Positions 10,205-20,553 of a DNA stretch of 64,000 nucleotides are shown here, piece after piece. How positions within the stretch are numbered: position 1 is the stretch's first letter; every line of letters begins with the position of its first letter. The DNA lies in NCBI GenBank assembly GCA_922989275.2, contig OV277864.1, forward strand, positions 67,584,158-67,648,157, given 5' to 3'. The notes under the pieces were generated by a model that did not search any database, was not told the origin of the DNA, and saw only the letters and a program-made list of their open reading frames with translations. The stretch is from Gari tellinella (taxonomy: Eukaryota > Mollusca > Bivalvia > Cardiida > Psammobiidae). Position numbers and translations under genes: made by a program.

Positions 10205-10560
10205 CACTAACAGTAGTGTCCTTGACCCTCATAAGCTGCTCCAGAAATGACCTTCACCTTGTGACCTTGGTTGCTATCATCTACACAAGTAGTAATAACT
10301 TTACAGTACTGTAAACATTTGTATATTGGGTTTTATAGGGTCCTTGACCCTCATCAGCTGCTCCATAAATGACCTTGACCTGTTGACCTTGGTTGTCATC
10401 GGCTACACAAGTATATAGCACTGTTGAATATTGGTTTTGTATAGTGTTCTGACACCACTAATGGTAGTGTCCTTGACCTTCATCAGCTGTTCCAGAAATG
10501 ACCTTGACCTCATGACCTTGACTGTGATCCTCTTGGCATGTGTACTAATGAATGGATAAG
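10205..10560. repeat. Three imperfect 122-129 bp tandem units
   Basis: TCCTTGACC recurs at 10219, 10341 and 10470, each followed by CATCAGCTGCTCCAGAAATGACCTTGACC-like sequence. Resembles the tandem core of the HL elements but lacks their ends. Confidence 0.7.
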
Positions 10561-10791
10561 TCTCTGTGTAGTTGTGTTTACCAATTTCCATGATGTGAAT
10601 TTTGGCAATTTAAGAGATGATCTGGAAAAAAAATTCAAAATTGTTTCATAATGAAAATTAGAAAATGTTTGTAAAACATGTAGAAGGCAAACTTAAAGCA
10701 AGAGTTGTACTGACAAATAGATAGACAGACTGAACGGGCAAACACTTTTATTAAAATGCCTCTTCACTATCATGGTGGGGCCTCTAACCTC

Positions 10792-11006
10792 CATATATAC
10801 CCCTTTTCTACACTATGGAAAGTAGTCCATCTAGTGAGTCCTGAACATAAAATACAGTATTTCTAGTATCTTCCTACCTGGTAATTCAAAGCAGGTTGAA
10901 AGTAAAGCAGAATGCTCCTTCAGGAGCATTCTGCTTTACTATCAACCTGCTTTAAGTGGTAACATGTTTCCAAAAACTAGAAACAGGCCATGGGGTAATG
11001 ATTTAA
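10792..11006 (+). mobile_element. MITE family A copy, divergent
   Basis: Hairpin GCAGAATGCTCCTTCAGGAGCATTCTGC, in which both arms differ from the usual GCGCC/GGCGC so pairing is kept. Right end GGCCATGGGGTAATGATTTAA. Confidence 0.75.
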
Positions 11007-11089
11007 AATATGATGATTATTGACAATAAATGAATAAATAATGTTTGATGAACACAGGCGGCTGCCTATTAAGCAGGCTTATGGCGATT

Positions 11090-11215
11090 TCTGCAGCAGT
11101 TCCAACTAGGAATTCTCCTTATTTTTTTAGCCAAAGTAATAGCTGAGATAATAGATGTTCATAATTGGTGTGGCGTTTTATAGATGAGTATTCAGCAGGA
11201 GAAGGGTAAATTATT
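11090..11215 (-). mobile_element. Family L fragment
   Basis: Shares TTTTTTAGCCAAAGTAATAG with 16796-17000 and ends AGCAGGAGAAGGG, the complement of the L start CCCTTCTCCTGCT. The hairpin is missing. Confidence 0.5.
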
Positions 11216-11308
11216 ATAGGAAAATACAGCAATAATGTATGAATGAATGTATGAATGGTGTTTTACAGCCCATTGACACAAGATGGTCATTTAGAGCCAA
11301 GGAAAATA

Positions 11309-11479
11309 TAGTAAAACCCCCTCTGTTACGGCCACTAAAAGAAGGCTAATTGATTGTGCGAAAGACAGGTGACAGCTTAAAGCAAGGAACTTTCTGTTTT
11401 GCTTTCACCTTGCTTTAAGCAGCCACCTTCCTTATACACCTAATAATTTAGTGGTTGTAATAGAGAGGTTTTACTGTAA
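11309..11479. mobile_element. MITE family G copy
   Basis: Ends AGTAAAACCCCCTCTGTTACGG and GTAATAGAGAGGTTTTACTGTA. One hairpin arm is shortened. Confidence 0.75.
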
Positions 11480-11576
11480 TACAGTGAAGGTTTTCTGCAT
11501 TACTTACAAAAATGATCTTTCACCACTCAGCTTGGTCTCATACATCCATGCCCTCCTACAAACAAGAATCAAACAA

Positions 11577-11800
11577 TGAACTCTTTCATCACTAAGTAAC
11601 TCCTGTGGGTTATTATGTTCCCTTGTGGATCATTTTAGTTACCAACATTTTTTGGATACTTTAATAAATACTGTTCTAAATTAGCAAACAGTGTATACCC
11701 TGATCAGAGGGCTCCTATAGGAGTCCTCTGATCTGGGTCTGCACTGTTTGCAAATGTAATGAGCATATTTTAAACAGATCCATAGTGTTGAATGAGCTAA
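11577..11800 (+). mobile_element. MITE family C copy
   Basis: ACTCTTTCATCACTAAGTAACTCC at the left, hairpin AGGGCTCCTATAGGAGTCCTCT, right end AACAGATCCATAGTGTTGAATGAG. Confidence 0.78.
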
Positions 11801-12157
11801 TCCTATACACATACACTAAAATCTTTACTGCAACTATTATTTCAGACTTCAAGAAATACATATTTATACAAGTTCATACTAATCTCATTTAACTCATTAC
11901 TGCATAAATATGCATTTTTGCACCTTAAATCTATTTGTAGATTATTGTCGTGGTAATCATTCTGAGTAATTTTCATGAAAAGTTTGGGCTGAAAATATGT
12001 CCTCTATAAGTAAGAGTGTTCAGATTGAAGCCTTTTCTATAATTTTACCAACTGACCTATTTTTGACTCAACACATACCGTATTCACACATGTCAAGATG
12101 ATAATTCTCAGTAAGATGCAGAAATCTGGGCTACAAATATGGCCCTTAATGTGTTAC

Positions 12158-12360
12158 ATTAAACCTCTCTATTACGACCACTAAATTGTGTTAATTATTA
12201 GGTGTTTAACAGGTGACTGCTAAAAGCAAGACGACAGTAAAACAGAAAGCTCCTGTAGGAGCTTTCTGTTTTACTGTCACCTTGCTTTAAGCTTTCACCA
12301 GTCTTTTAAACAACCAATTTGCCTTCTTTATAGTGGTTGTTATAGAGAGGTTTTACTGTT
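12158..12360. mobile_element. MITE family G copy
   Basis: Left end AAACCTCTCTATTACGACC, right end TATAGAGAGGTTTTACTGT. Hairpin GCAAGACGACAGTAAAACAG and its complement. Confidence 0.82.
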
Positions 12361-12369
12361 ATAAAGTAA

Positions 12370-12765
12370 TTATAACATAACAGACGGTGTGAGCGTTGAA
12401 TAACACCCATTGTTTAAATGTCATATACAACTAGTTATATAACTATGCAAATGAGGTACGCCGCGACGTCGTTTACTTGTGACGTTATTAAAATACGTTT
12501 TAAAATGCGTTCGATTTCCAACGTCTTCATTCCATCATGTAGATTCAATTTATAGATTTTTGGTGTAATTAATCAATATTAGATCTACATGAAAGTGTTT
12601 ATTAATACATATAACAACATAAATATTATGCTAGTGAACGGGGTTAATTTGGAACAACTTTTTTTCCTGTATAGATCTGCTTATATCGCGCTTAGCATTC
12701 ACTTGACCTCAAAGGCTGCGATAAATAACATTTCTAGGTTATGTTATAAAAAGAATATAACATTC
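12370..12765. other. Spacer downstream of the last snx27 exon found
   Basis: No recognised MITE and no convincing exon. Contains GACGTC/GTGACGTT-rich sequence. Any terminal snx27 exon could lie here or farther left. Confidence 0.4.
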
Positions 12766-12887
12766 GTGTTAATAATTTATTGGATTTATCAAACTCGTCG
12801 TTTTAGAAAACGATAAAAACTCGGCAAAGCCTTGTTTTTATCGTTTTCTAAAAGACTTGTTTAATAAATCCAATAAATTATGAACAC
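12766..12887. mobile_element. 122-bp foldback
   Basis: Arms GTGTTAATAATTTATTGGAT and ATCCAATAAATTATGAACAC surround a second pairing segment ACGATAAAAAC / GTTTTTATCGT. Overlaps the possible read-through end of snx27. Confidence 0.75.
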
Positions 12888-12943
12888 CTATGTAATATCC
12901 TATATTTATTCAACAGAATATTAGGCTTCCTGCTTATACTCAC

Positions 12944-13003
12944 TTCTTTCTCCCATTCGGTTTCCTCAAATATCTTGTCAAAACACTCCTTCATGAAAAC
13001 ATA
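12944..13003 (-). CDS. snx27: snx27 exon: end of the FERM F3 module
   Basis: Sixty bases, 20 codons, phase 0. TTTCAG precedes 13003 and GTGAGT follows 12944. The translation YVFMKECFDKIFEETEWEKE aligns with the closing helix of SNX27 proteins, where vertebrates have a very similar FNYMHECFERVF segment. In SNX27 only a few residues, or a short alternative tail, follow this point. If the donor is not used, the frame continues 21 codons to TAA at 12878-12880 across the 12766-12887 foldback. A spliced terminal exon could not be identified. Confidence 0.9.
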
Positions 13004-13340
13004 CTGAAAATAAAACATCATTGTTAAAATAGTTCATTATATAGCTTACACATCAAGCCTGTACCTGCATAAAATAGTTCAATATTGACAACAAATCAAA
13101 CCTATACTTATTCCATATAAAATGGATTTTTCATGCATTTTCAGTATCCTAAGGCACTTATGCAGAGGAAAAGCTAAAGGCAGGCAAATAGTAAAAGCAT
13201 CCAGCTCCTCCAGGAACTTTACTTTAAACTTGCTATAACTGTGCAAATGCCATAAGATTCCCGCACCTATGACTACATATGACGCCTAAACTGTGCACTC
13301 AAATGAGGATTCCTTGATAGTGTTAAATGTAAATTACATC

Positions 13341-13605
13341 TTAACCCTTTACTCTATAGATACACATTTTTACACATTTAATTCATCCACTGAAGAAAAT
13401 AATTATATTTTATACAGTAACGAATACACAGCATAAGAACTATTTGCTATATGATGGACCTAGCAGATGGTTGCTAAAAGCAGGCTCAAAAATAAAACAG
13501 AACTGAAAGTAAAGCAGAATGCACCTTAAGGTGCATTCTGCTTTACTTTCAATCTGCTTTAAGTGTCATTTGTCTTCAAAACTAGAAATAGGCTAGAAGA
13601 GGGAT
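13341..13605 (+). mobile_element. MITE family A copy in snx27 intron
   Basis: TTAACCCTTTACTCTATAG at the left. The hairpin AATGCACCTTAAGGTGCATT is intact, with a duplicated arm-like segment before it. The right end has decayed. Confidence 0.75.
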
Positions 13606-13696
13606 AAATGATTTTTGAACCAACAAATTTGTTTGGTTCTCAGAGACTTCTGGTTTTAAGGAGTATGGGTGTTCAGAGCTTACAAGTTATACTTAC

Positions 13697-13825
13697 ATAA
13701 GGGGTAAGTATTTGTACAACTCTAGGTTTTTTGCCCGCTCGATTGTACTCAAAAGAGAAGGCCATTCCTTCTTCCTCCACGTCGTAACCCTGGATATCCT
13801 TCCACTGGAACTCTATCACCTGAGA
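13697..13825 (-). CDS. snx27: snx27 exon: FERM F3 (PTB-like) module
   Basis: 129 bases, 43 codons, phase 0, between TTTCAG and GTAAGT. The translation contains SQVIEFQWKDIQGYDVEEEG, then MAFSFEYNRAGKKPRVVQIL. It aligns without gaps to the F3 part of the FERM-like domain of SNX27, the module that in SNX17-type nexins binds NPxY cargo tails. The EEGMAFxFEY block is the clearest conserved landmark. Introns of 2791 bp upstream and 693 bp downstream. Confidence 0.95.
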
Positions 13826-13935
13826 CTGAAAGTATAGTAGGCACATGTGTGAAGAATCATGGTAGCTTAATTATACAACAAAGATAAATCACAGATGATA
13901 AAACAAAGAAATATAGGATCTGTCATGAGTCGATG

Positions 13936-14031
13936 TGTGAGACAAGCTGATCTCAACCAGTCTAGAATTTAGCGTTAGCGAGCTTAATAACTTTTCTATC
14001 CTAGACTCGGTTGAGATCAGCTTGTCTCACA
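13936..14031. mobile_element. Foldback J in snx27 intron
   Basis: Arms TGAGACAAGCTGATCTCAAC and GTTGAGATCAGCTTGTCTCA around TAGCGTTAGCGAGCTT. Confidence 0.75.
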
Positions 14032-14040
14032 TTCTTTTTC

Positions 14041-14689
14041 TCACATAGCCAACGATATCGTTTTTTTTTTTTAAAGCAATATGCTTTTGGAATCCCAGTG
14101 ACGTCATCACGCCTTTGTAAACAATGACGTTATATAGTGAGGTCATCAAATTTATCTCACACATGTTGGAGACAATGATATTCTCGATCGCTGTTCCCTA
14201 TAGAAAACAGGGGTAGTTATGTGAGAAAATCATCAAAGTCTACAGAGAAAAGATAACCAACATAGCTATTACAGCAAATGATCATCGATAGTCTACATAG
14301 AAAACAGGGTTTTGCCTCCTTATATAATAGGGTCTGATAAATGGACCCATTTTTTCCAATTATCAATAATAAAATTCCCAGTTTGAAGAATTTAGATCCC
14401 AGGAAAAGCCCTGCTAATACCAGCTGAAGATTAATGTGCCCTTACAGAGAGTATAATGGCACAGTTTATTGCTAGCAGTCATAATTTTCTACATAAATAA
14501 AGGAGAGTTGAGTACAAATTTAGTTTGGATTTTGTATATATAAACTGTTTATATGGTCTACACAAAATTTCTAATTTGACTAAAGACGATAAGATTTTTT
14601 CTCTCAAATTTTTCTATACACATTTTTCCCAATTTGCTTGGACCTGGGCCTGTCCCCCAATTTGCTGAAGAACCCTGGAAAAGGTAATT
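14041..14689. other. Intronic spacer
   Basis: Contains GTGACGTCATCACG, a partly repeated CCTATAGAAAACAGGG motif and AT-rich sequence. No exon or full MITE recognised. Confidence 0.4.
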
Positions 14690-14930
14690 AAGGATGATAA
14701 ACATAGCTAATCCAGCTAATGATAATCGACAGTCTACTTAGAAATGATAATCAACATAGTCTAATCAGCAAGGAAAATAAACATAGCCTACACAAAAATG
14801 ATAAACAACATAGCCTTTATAGAAAGGATAATCAACATAGCCTATACAGCAAAGTTAATGAACACAGCTAATACAGCAAAGATAGTAAACATAGCCTACA
14901 CAGTAATGATAAGGAATATAACCTCCCACA
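14690..14930. repeat. Imperfect tandem repeat
   Basis: About seven copies of a 30-40 bp unit of the type GATAATCAACATAGCCTACACAGCAAA, strongly diverged. Confidence 0.65.
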
Positions 14931-15001
14931 AGTGAAAGGAAAACCAAATACCCCCTCCCAACACTCCCTCCCACCTCTCTAAAATGGCCGCTACTTGATC
15001 C

Positions 15002-15192
15002 AGAGCTCCAGATAAGGGGAGTATTTCAAATATTTAAATCTTTATTTCTACATTAAACCCTATGGTGTCACTACTCATTAGAATCGTCTCTTTGAGACGA
15101 TTCTAATGAGTGGTAATACCATAGGATTTGGTGCTGAAATGAGTAAGAAAATGTTAGATTTGTTCAGTTTACTCCCTCTTATCTGGAATCCT
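15002..15192 (-). mobile_element. MITE family F copy
   Basis: Termini GAGCTCCAGATAAGGGGAGT and ACTCCCTCTTATCTGGA. The central hairpin TACTCATTAGAATCGTCTC and its complement is almost perfect. Confidence 0.85.
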
Positions 15193-15478
15193 GTTGATCT
15201 ACATGATTGTAAACTTTTCTTGTTTCATATATTTATTATTTTTTAAGATTGATGGGGACAGAGTGAGTGGTACTTGGACATACTGTGATTTCAATATTTC
15301 AAGGGCACTGCATGCGTAACAGCAGTTTGAACAAGTCATCTACCTCCAAAACAAATCCAATAACAATTAGTGTGGGAAATTCCAAGAAAATTAAAATTTG
15401 TTTTTGTCGCATCGGGATTTCGAGACTTTGGTGGCTCCAGACAACAGACTCTATACGTTGTCTTATAGAAATTAACAT

Positions 15479-15692
15479 TTAACCCTTAGCCTGCCACGCA
15501 CGACTATAGCTCCATATGCAAACAGCTTGGATCCAGATGAGACGCCGAGTAACTCGGCGTCTCATCCGGATCCAAGCTGTTTGACACTCGGACAACATTT
15601 TCAGCAATTTTGAGCAACTTTGAAGCACTTTGAAACTTGAAGCAGACGAGAAATATAGCAGACGACAATTTATTTGGCGGGCTAAGGGTTAA
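15479..15692 (+). mobile_element. MITE family E copy
   Basis: TTAA at 15479 and 15689. Termini CCCTTAGCCTGCCACGC and GGCGGGCTAAGGG. Hairpin GATGAGACGCCGAGTAACTCGGCGTCTCATC. Confidence 0.9.
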
Positions 15693-15759
15693 TTGATGTA
15701 AAATAGAAAACATTCAGGGCATATGAAGCAGATATTCACTGAAGCTAAGGGCAAAAAAC

Positions 15760-15882
15760 CTCATTTTGTCCGAGTGTCAAACAGCTTGGATCCGGATGAG
15801 ACGCCGAGTTACTCGGCGTCTCATCTGGATCCAAGCTGTTTGCATATGGAGCTATAGTCGTGAGTGGCAGGCTAAGGGTTAA
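15760..15882 (-). mobile_element. Truncated MITE family E, inverted
   Basis: Carries the E hairpin and the end GTGGCAGGCTAAGGG-TTAA at 15879. The opposite end stops soon after GTCCGAGTGTCAAACAG. Confidence 0.82.
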
Positions 15883-16220
15883 TCAAAATAAAACTATTTC
15901 TTAGAAATCAAATGGGCTACAGTGGAGAAGACATATTTCTTTTCAATTTATATGAATGCAAACGCTATTCATTAAAATGAAGAAAATGACAAGGTTTTGA
16001 AAAATCTGAAGGTTTATTTTTGTCTCAGTAGCTAACAGTTTGGAGCCTCATCAGATGCCTGGTAAACAGACTATTGGCAGTGGAAATAAGGTTTATAGCG
16101 TTAACATATTTCTTGGGAAAGAATAATTGTACACTGTAAAAACTTCAGCCAATAATCAGTTGCTGACGTAGTTGGTGTACATGCATTGTCCTAGGTGGAT
16201 TCTATGCTGTTCATTTGCAA

Positions 16221-16433
16221 TTAACTCTTTACATGCTGGGTAATTTTCTTAGCTATAAAATTTGTTGTCCTCTATTGTTCTAAAAGTAGATATTTCTAAA
16301 TTTCTTTAAAAAGAGGATCATAGTTTCAAACAGTTTGGATCCTGATGAGACACTGCGTTACGCAGTGTCTCATCAAGATCCGAACTGTTTGCAAAGATTA
16401 ATATGGTTCCCCCGCTAGCGTGCTAAGAGTTAA
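16221..16433 (-). mobile_element. MITE family D copy
   Basis: TTAA at 16221 and 16430. Ends CTCTTTACATGCTGGGTAA and GCTAGCGTGCTAAGAG. Hairpin GATGAGACACTGCGTTACGCAGTGTCTCATC, whose two arms carry matching changes. Confidence 0.85.
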
Positions 16434-16492
16434 AGTCAAATTTGTGTAATTTACTCATAGAAACTTTCAAATGAACAATTTCAGTTTCCCTA

Positions 16493-16614
16493 TTAACTCT
16501 TTCAACACTATTGTATTCAAGTACCTATTGAGGATTATTACGCTCCCTTGTGAATCTTTTTAGTTGCCAAAACATGATCCAGTCTAGTTGAAATTCTGGA
16601 TATTTTAATAAATT
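16493..16614 (+). mobile_element. Family C fragment touching a splice donor
   Basis: TTAACTCTTTCAACACT to TTTTAATAAATT, matching the left part of the C copies at 3685 and 11577. The fragment stops within about 2 bases of the snx27 exon end at 16617, so the minus-strand intron begins almost inside the repeat. Confidence 0.75.
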
Positions 16615-16616
16615 AC

Positions 16617-16766
16617 CTCTAGTGTCCCGTCGGTTTTGCAGGCTTGGAGTCTAAAAGAGGCTTTACTAACAATGGCTATCACATGTCCGTCTTTCCGCGA
16701 GTCACACAAACAATGGGGAAATTGTACCTCATTGTAACCTTCTAGATGGCGCACCAGTTTTACATA
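16617..16766 (-). CDS. snx27: snx27 exon: FERM F2/F3 junction
   Basis: 150 bases, 50 codons, phase 0, from TTTCAG|TAT to GAG|GTAATT. The translation contains LEGYNEVQFPHCLCDSRKDG followed by HVIAIVSKASFRLQAC. The GYNE-FPHC-CDSRK-GHVI pattern is a distinctive SNX27 signature at the start of the F3 module. Flanked by the largest intron found here (16767-26611, 9845 bp). Family C and L fragments crowd both sides of the exon. Confidence 0.96.
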
Positions 16767-16795
16767 CTGAAATATACAACACGTTTATATTTAAC

Positions 16796-17000
16796 ATTTC
16801 TCCAAGGATTAGCGTATATTGACGCTTTTTGAAAACAGTGTAGATCCAGAGCTGTCTGATCAAAGTCTGCACTGTTTTCTTACAGTATTTGTCTGACATG
16901 TATCTGATCTCTCTCCTGGGGAAAAGTTCCCTTTATTTTTTAGCCAAGGTTATAGGCAAGATGATAGAGATATAGCCCCTATATCAAGACGGACACTTAT
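16796..17000 (+). mobile_element. Family L fragment
   Basis: CGTATATTGACGCTTTTTGAAAACAGTGTAGATCC, a shortened CTGTCTGATC hairpin, and TAGCCAAGGTTATAG downstream. The terminal CCCTTCTCCTGCT is missing. Confidence 0.65.
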
Positions 17001-17380
17001 TCCCAGGTACCATTCTATGTTAGGTTTCAGGCATATAAACTTTTATTACATCATGGTAAATTCAATCAACAAATGGGCTATTGATCCCATTTGTGACAGA
17101 CAATTTCATGACAGACCATTTCATCACTCGTAAAATTGTATATACACTACAATAATAGTTACCCAATCAAATATACTTAACCCTTACACTATTAGGTTTG
17201 ATTATATACATCCTTTGCAACCAGTGTAGACCAAGATCAGAGGGCTTCTAAAGGTCTGCACTGTTTACCATACTTCACATTCTAATGTGACAAACCCCCT
17301 TTGTACCTATGAGTGAGAACTCCTCATTTATCAAAACACATACACAATGCAAACAGTTTAGACCTAGATCAGACTGCCCC

Positions 17381-17632
17381 TTAACCCTTTCCCCCATAGA
17401 AGCGCCTTTTAGCCCATATGATTTATTTCTCCACTGAATAAAATAGTTCCAATTTAATCAGACATGAAAATATATTATAGGGAATAGTTTCTATATTCTA
17501 GCACATGGAAGCTTAAAGCAGGCTGAAAGTAAAGCAGAATGTGCCTTAAGGCACATTCTGCTTTACTTTCAACCTGCTTTTAGTGGTCACCTATCTTCAA
17601 TACTAGAAATAGGCTATCAGGTAAAGGGTTAA
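17381..17632 (+). mobile_element. MITE family A copy
   Basis: Termini CCCTTTCCCCCATAG and CTATCAGGTAAAGGG. Hairpin GCAGAATGTGCCTTAAGGCACATTCTGC. Confidence 0.9.
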
Positions 17633-17846
17633 CCCTTAGCCTGCCACTCACGACTATAGCTCCATATGCAAACAGCTTGGATCCGGATGAGACGCCGAGT
17701 AACTCGGCGTCTCATCCGGATTCAAGCTGTTTGACACTCAGACAACATTTTCAGCAATTTTGAGCAACGTTGAAGCACTTCGAAACTTGAAAAAAGCAGA
17801 CGAAAAATATAGCAGACGACAATTTATTTGGCGGGCTAAGGGTTAA
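17629..17846 (+). mobile_element. MITE family E copy
   Basis: CCCTTAGCCTGCCACTCACG to GGCGGGCTAAGGG between TTAAs. Nearly identical to 15479-15692 and 48926-49129. Confidence 0.9.
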
Positions 17847-17880
17847 GGAGCCCTCAGATCAGTCTACACTGTTTTCAAAG

Positions 17881-18380
17881 GATGTATATTCTAAAAGTTT
17901 GGGTTTTTTAGAAAAAAACTCTTAATAACCACAATTGGGATACACTTAAATAGAATCTGAATTCGGCCATTTGTAGTTCCAACTGTTCTAGGAGTCAATG
18001 GAATAACTCAAGTTGGACTGTTTCAGATCCTCTAGGAAATGCCATAAACAACCAAACATATGACATACCCACAGGGGCCAATCTATTTGTAACCAGTTGG
18101 GAATCAACTGTCTTCATAAAACATTATTGTCTGCAATTCATGTGTTGATAACTTTATGTAATAGACAATGTCCAGCATGCAGCACAAACTTAATGCAAGT
18201 ACTACCGTATAACTCCATTTAAAAATCCCTGCAGCCAATGAGGTGGGTTTACCAAAAGGGTTGTGTTTGAATTGGGGTATACGGTATGCTAAACTCAATG
18301 CTAGTACACGAGTCCTGTTGAGATGTCAAATAACTCCAATCTGGATTCGAACTATTTGCACAAATAATTCCAATTTTGGC
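17881..18380. other. Intronic spacer
   Basis: No recognised complete repeat or exon. Ordinary AT-rich intron sequence. Confidence 0.4.
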
Positions 18381-18384
18381 TTGG

Positions 18385-18600
18385 GCTTGCACCCTGAAAC
18401 TTAAAATAAGCAATTCTCATTTCTAATTAAGTCTGGTCTATGTTTAACTATTTAAGATTACTTTTAATAATACATGTATATTGCAAAATGACAAACAGTG
18501 AAGCCTCAAAACAGAGGGCTCCCTCAAGAACCCTTTGATTTGGGTTAAAATTGCCATATTATGCGTCTAGGACAAGTGTATTCATCACTAGTAAACTGTA
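18385..18600. mobile_element. Degenerate family B-like element
   Basis: CACCCTGAAACTTAAAATAAGC, then a decayed hairpin GAGGGCTCCCTCAAGAACCCTTTG. Confidence 0.55.
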
Positions 18601-18649
18601 CAATGGTCAGGTCACAAAACCACAACCAATCGGTCAGATCATAAAACCT

Positions 18650-18963
18650 TTAACCCATTACCCCATAGATGCGCCTTTTAGCGCATATAATTTATACCTC
18701 CACTGAAGAAAATAGTTCCAATTTATACAGAAGAAAATAGTTATACAGTCATGAATATGTATCATAAGGAATATTTTCTTAGCTTAAAGCAGACTGAGAG
18801 TAAAGAAGAATGCGTCTTTAGGCGCATTCTCCTTTCTTTTCAACCTGCTATAAGTGGTCACCTGTCTTCAAACCTAGAAAGAGACTATCTGCTTTACTTT
18901 CAACCTGCTTTAAGTGGTCACCTGTCTTCAAAACTAGAAACAGGCCATGGAGTAATGGATTAA
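18650..18963 (+). mobile_element. MITE family A copy with internal duplication
   Basis: TTAACCCATTACCCCATAG at the left, GGAGTAATGGATTAA at the right. The segment CAACCTGCTTTAAGTGGTCACCTGTCTTCAAA occurs twice, which lengthens the copy by about 65 bp. Confidence 0.8.
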
Positions 18964-19285
18964 GCTAATAACCAATAGGTCAGGTCACATGACCTTAACC
19001 AAATAGTTGTCTCATGACCTTAATTCATTGGCTACGTACTATGTAAAGTTTGTGTCCACTGGGAGGGAAACGGAAACCAGTAAATGTCATTATGTAATAT
19101 GACCATGGCTATTTTCAGTGCAGAAAGACCACACATTGTCTCAAATACCAGGTTAGAATCAACATAAATAATAATAGGGATCAATTTATTGTTAGAATCG
19201 ACATAATAGGGATCAATTTATTGACCAACCTTTACTTTGACATCCAGTCAAACTTATGTTAAGAAAACAGTCATTTATTCTAAGT
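18964..19285. other. Intronic spacer with short duplication
   Basis: GTTAGAATCGACATAATAGGGATCAATTTATTG is preceded by a near copy, giving two units around 19150-19225. Nothing else recognised. Confidence 0.45.
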
Positions 19286-19342
19286 CAGGTGACTGTTTAA
19301 TGCAGGACAAAAGTAAAGCAGAAAGTTCCTGAAGGAGCTTTT

Positions 19343-19594
19343 GCCCATTACCCCATAAATACACCTGTTTACGCCTTAAATTTAGTCCTCCACCGAAGAA
19401 AATAGTTCCAAATTATACAGTCATGAATATCCAATCCAGCACAAGAAATATTTTCTCTATTGTAATAAATGTTAGTTTAAAGCAGGTTGAAAGTAAAGCA
19501 GAATGCGCCTTAAGGCGCATTCTGCTTTACTTTTCACCTGCTTTAAGTGGTCACCTATCTTAAATACTAGAACCATGCTATGGGGTATTGGATT
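19343..19594 (+). mobile_element. MITE family A copy inserted in an H hairpin
   Basis: Left flank 19285-19342 is an H arm (GGACAAAAGTAAAGCAGAAAG). The A copy runs GCCCATTACCCCATA to GCTATGGGGTATTGGATTAA with a perfect GCGCCTTAAGGCGC apex. The other H arm is absent. Confidence 0.75.
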
Positions 19595-19661
19595 AAAAGA
19601 CTGCTAATTTACCACTATTCAAGTGGTTGTTAAAACCAAGTGTTTCTGTATCCCTAGATTC

Positions 19662-19765
19662 TACCGAGGCTAGATTCTTCCAAGGCTCTATTCAAATCAT
19701 TGCACACTACGGGAGGCTAGATTCCTCCAGCTAGGCTCTATTCAAATCATTGCAGACTCGGTGCT
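19662..19765. repeat. Two-unit tandem duplication
   Basis: GGCTAGATTC...GGCTCTATTCAAATCATTGCA occurs twice, with about 50-60 bp spacing. Confidence 0.7.
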
Positions 19766-19930
19766 TTAGTAAGCCAAATATATCATAAAGCTTCCCGAGA
19801 CATGTAATTTCAAAGCTGATTAACATCAAAGTCCCATTACATTTCCATGTTACATCATAACTCTTGAATGAAGAAAATTATTAAGAATAGACCTAGGAAA
19901 ACAGTTGGAAAATGAGTATCAGAGTAGTAT

Positions 19931-20125
19931 TTAACCTAGTTCTCCATAAAAACACCTTTTCACACCTTTAATCTATTCTTCCACTGAAGAAAATAGTTCC
20001 ATATGCATCACAAAAATATTTTCTATACCCTAGCAGATGTTAGGTTAAAGCATGTTGAAAGTAAAGCAGAATGCTCCTTGAGGAGCATTCTACTTGACTT
20101 TCAGCCTGCTTTATCAGAATTCTTT
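19931..20125 (+). mobile_element. Truncated MITE family A
   Basis: Left and hairpin portions present (apex GCTCCTTGAGGAGC). The right end is lost after CAGCCTGCTTTATC. Confidence 0.65.
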
Positions 20126-20244
20126 ATCTTAGAAAGCAGTAGGTAGTTTGGTTGAAAAAGTTTTGAAGAGTATTACAACAGTTTAGGTATATATTGCCAT
20201 CATAGGTGGAATGTTGCTGAAGTAGTGTGGAGACATATGATATT

Positions 20245-20397
20245 TTACAAAATGACAAACAGTGCAGACCCTAATAAAGGGTTCCTGAAGGAGCCTTCTG
20301 ATCAAGGTCTACACTATTTACATAGGTCGAGTGTGCTTTTCACAGGTACATTGTTAAACAGTACTTGTATACTGGTTGCTAGAGTTCAATAAGTTAT
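20245..20397. mobile_element. Family B-like hairpin fragment
   Basis: ACAAACAGTGCAGACCCTAA then a GGGTTCCTGAAGGAGCC apex and TTTCACAGGTACA downstream. Confidence 0.6.
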
Positions 20398-20553
20398 TAC
20401 AGGACTGACCATAGTTCAATACTAGCAGCTAAAAGGTGAACAAAATAACCTGTTATCAGATTCCCAGACTGGGACTCCATAATCAATACAAATCTGACTA
20501 ATTATACCATTTACAAATCTTACCACCAGAGCATAAGGTGAGCAGTTCAAATA

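Larger units (their letters stand above)
17340..17880. mobile_element. Hairpin element split by adjacent MITE A and MITE E
   Basis: The outer hairpin is GCAAACAGTTTAGACCTAGATC...GCCCC on the left and GGAGCCCTCAGATC from 17847 on the right. MITE A occupies 17381-17632 and MITE E 17629-17846, sharing the TTAA at 17629. All three junctions are TTAA (17381, 17629, 17843). Confidence 0.78.

Noticed and set aside
12589..12816. 75-codon open frame as a possible snx27-linked exon
   Set aside because: On the wrong strand, AT-driven composition, and it ends inside a foldback arm.
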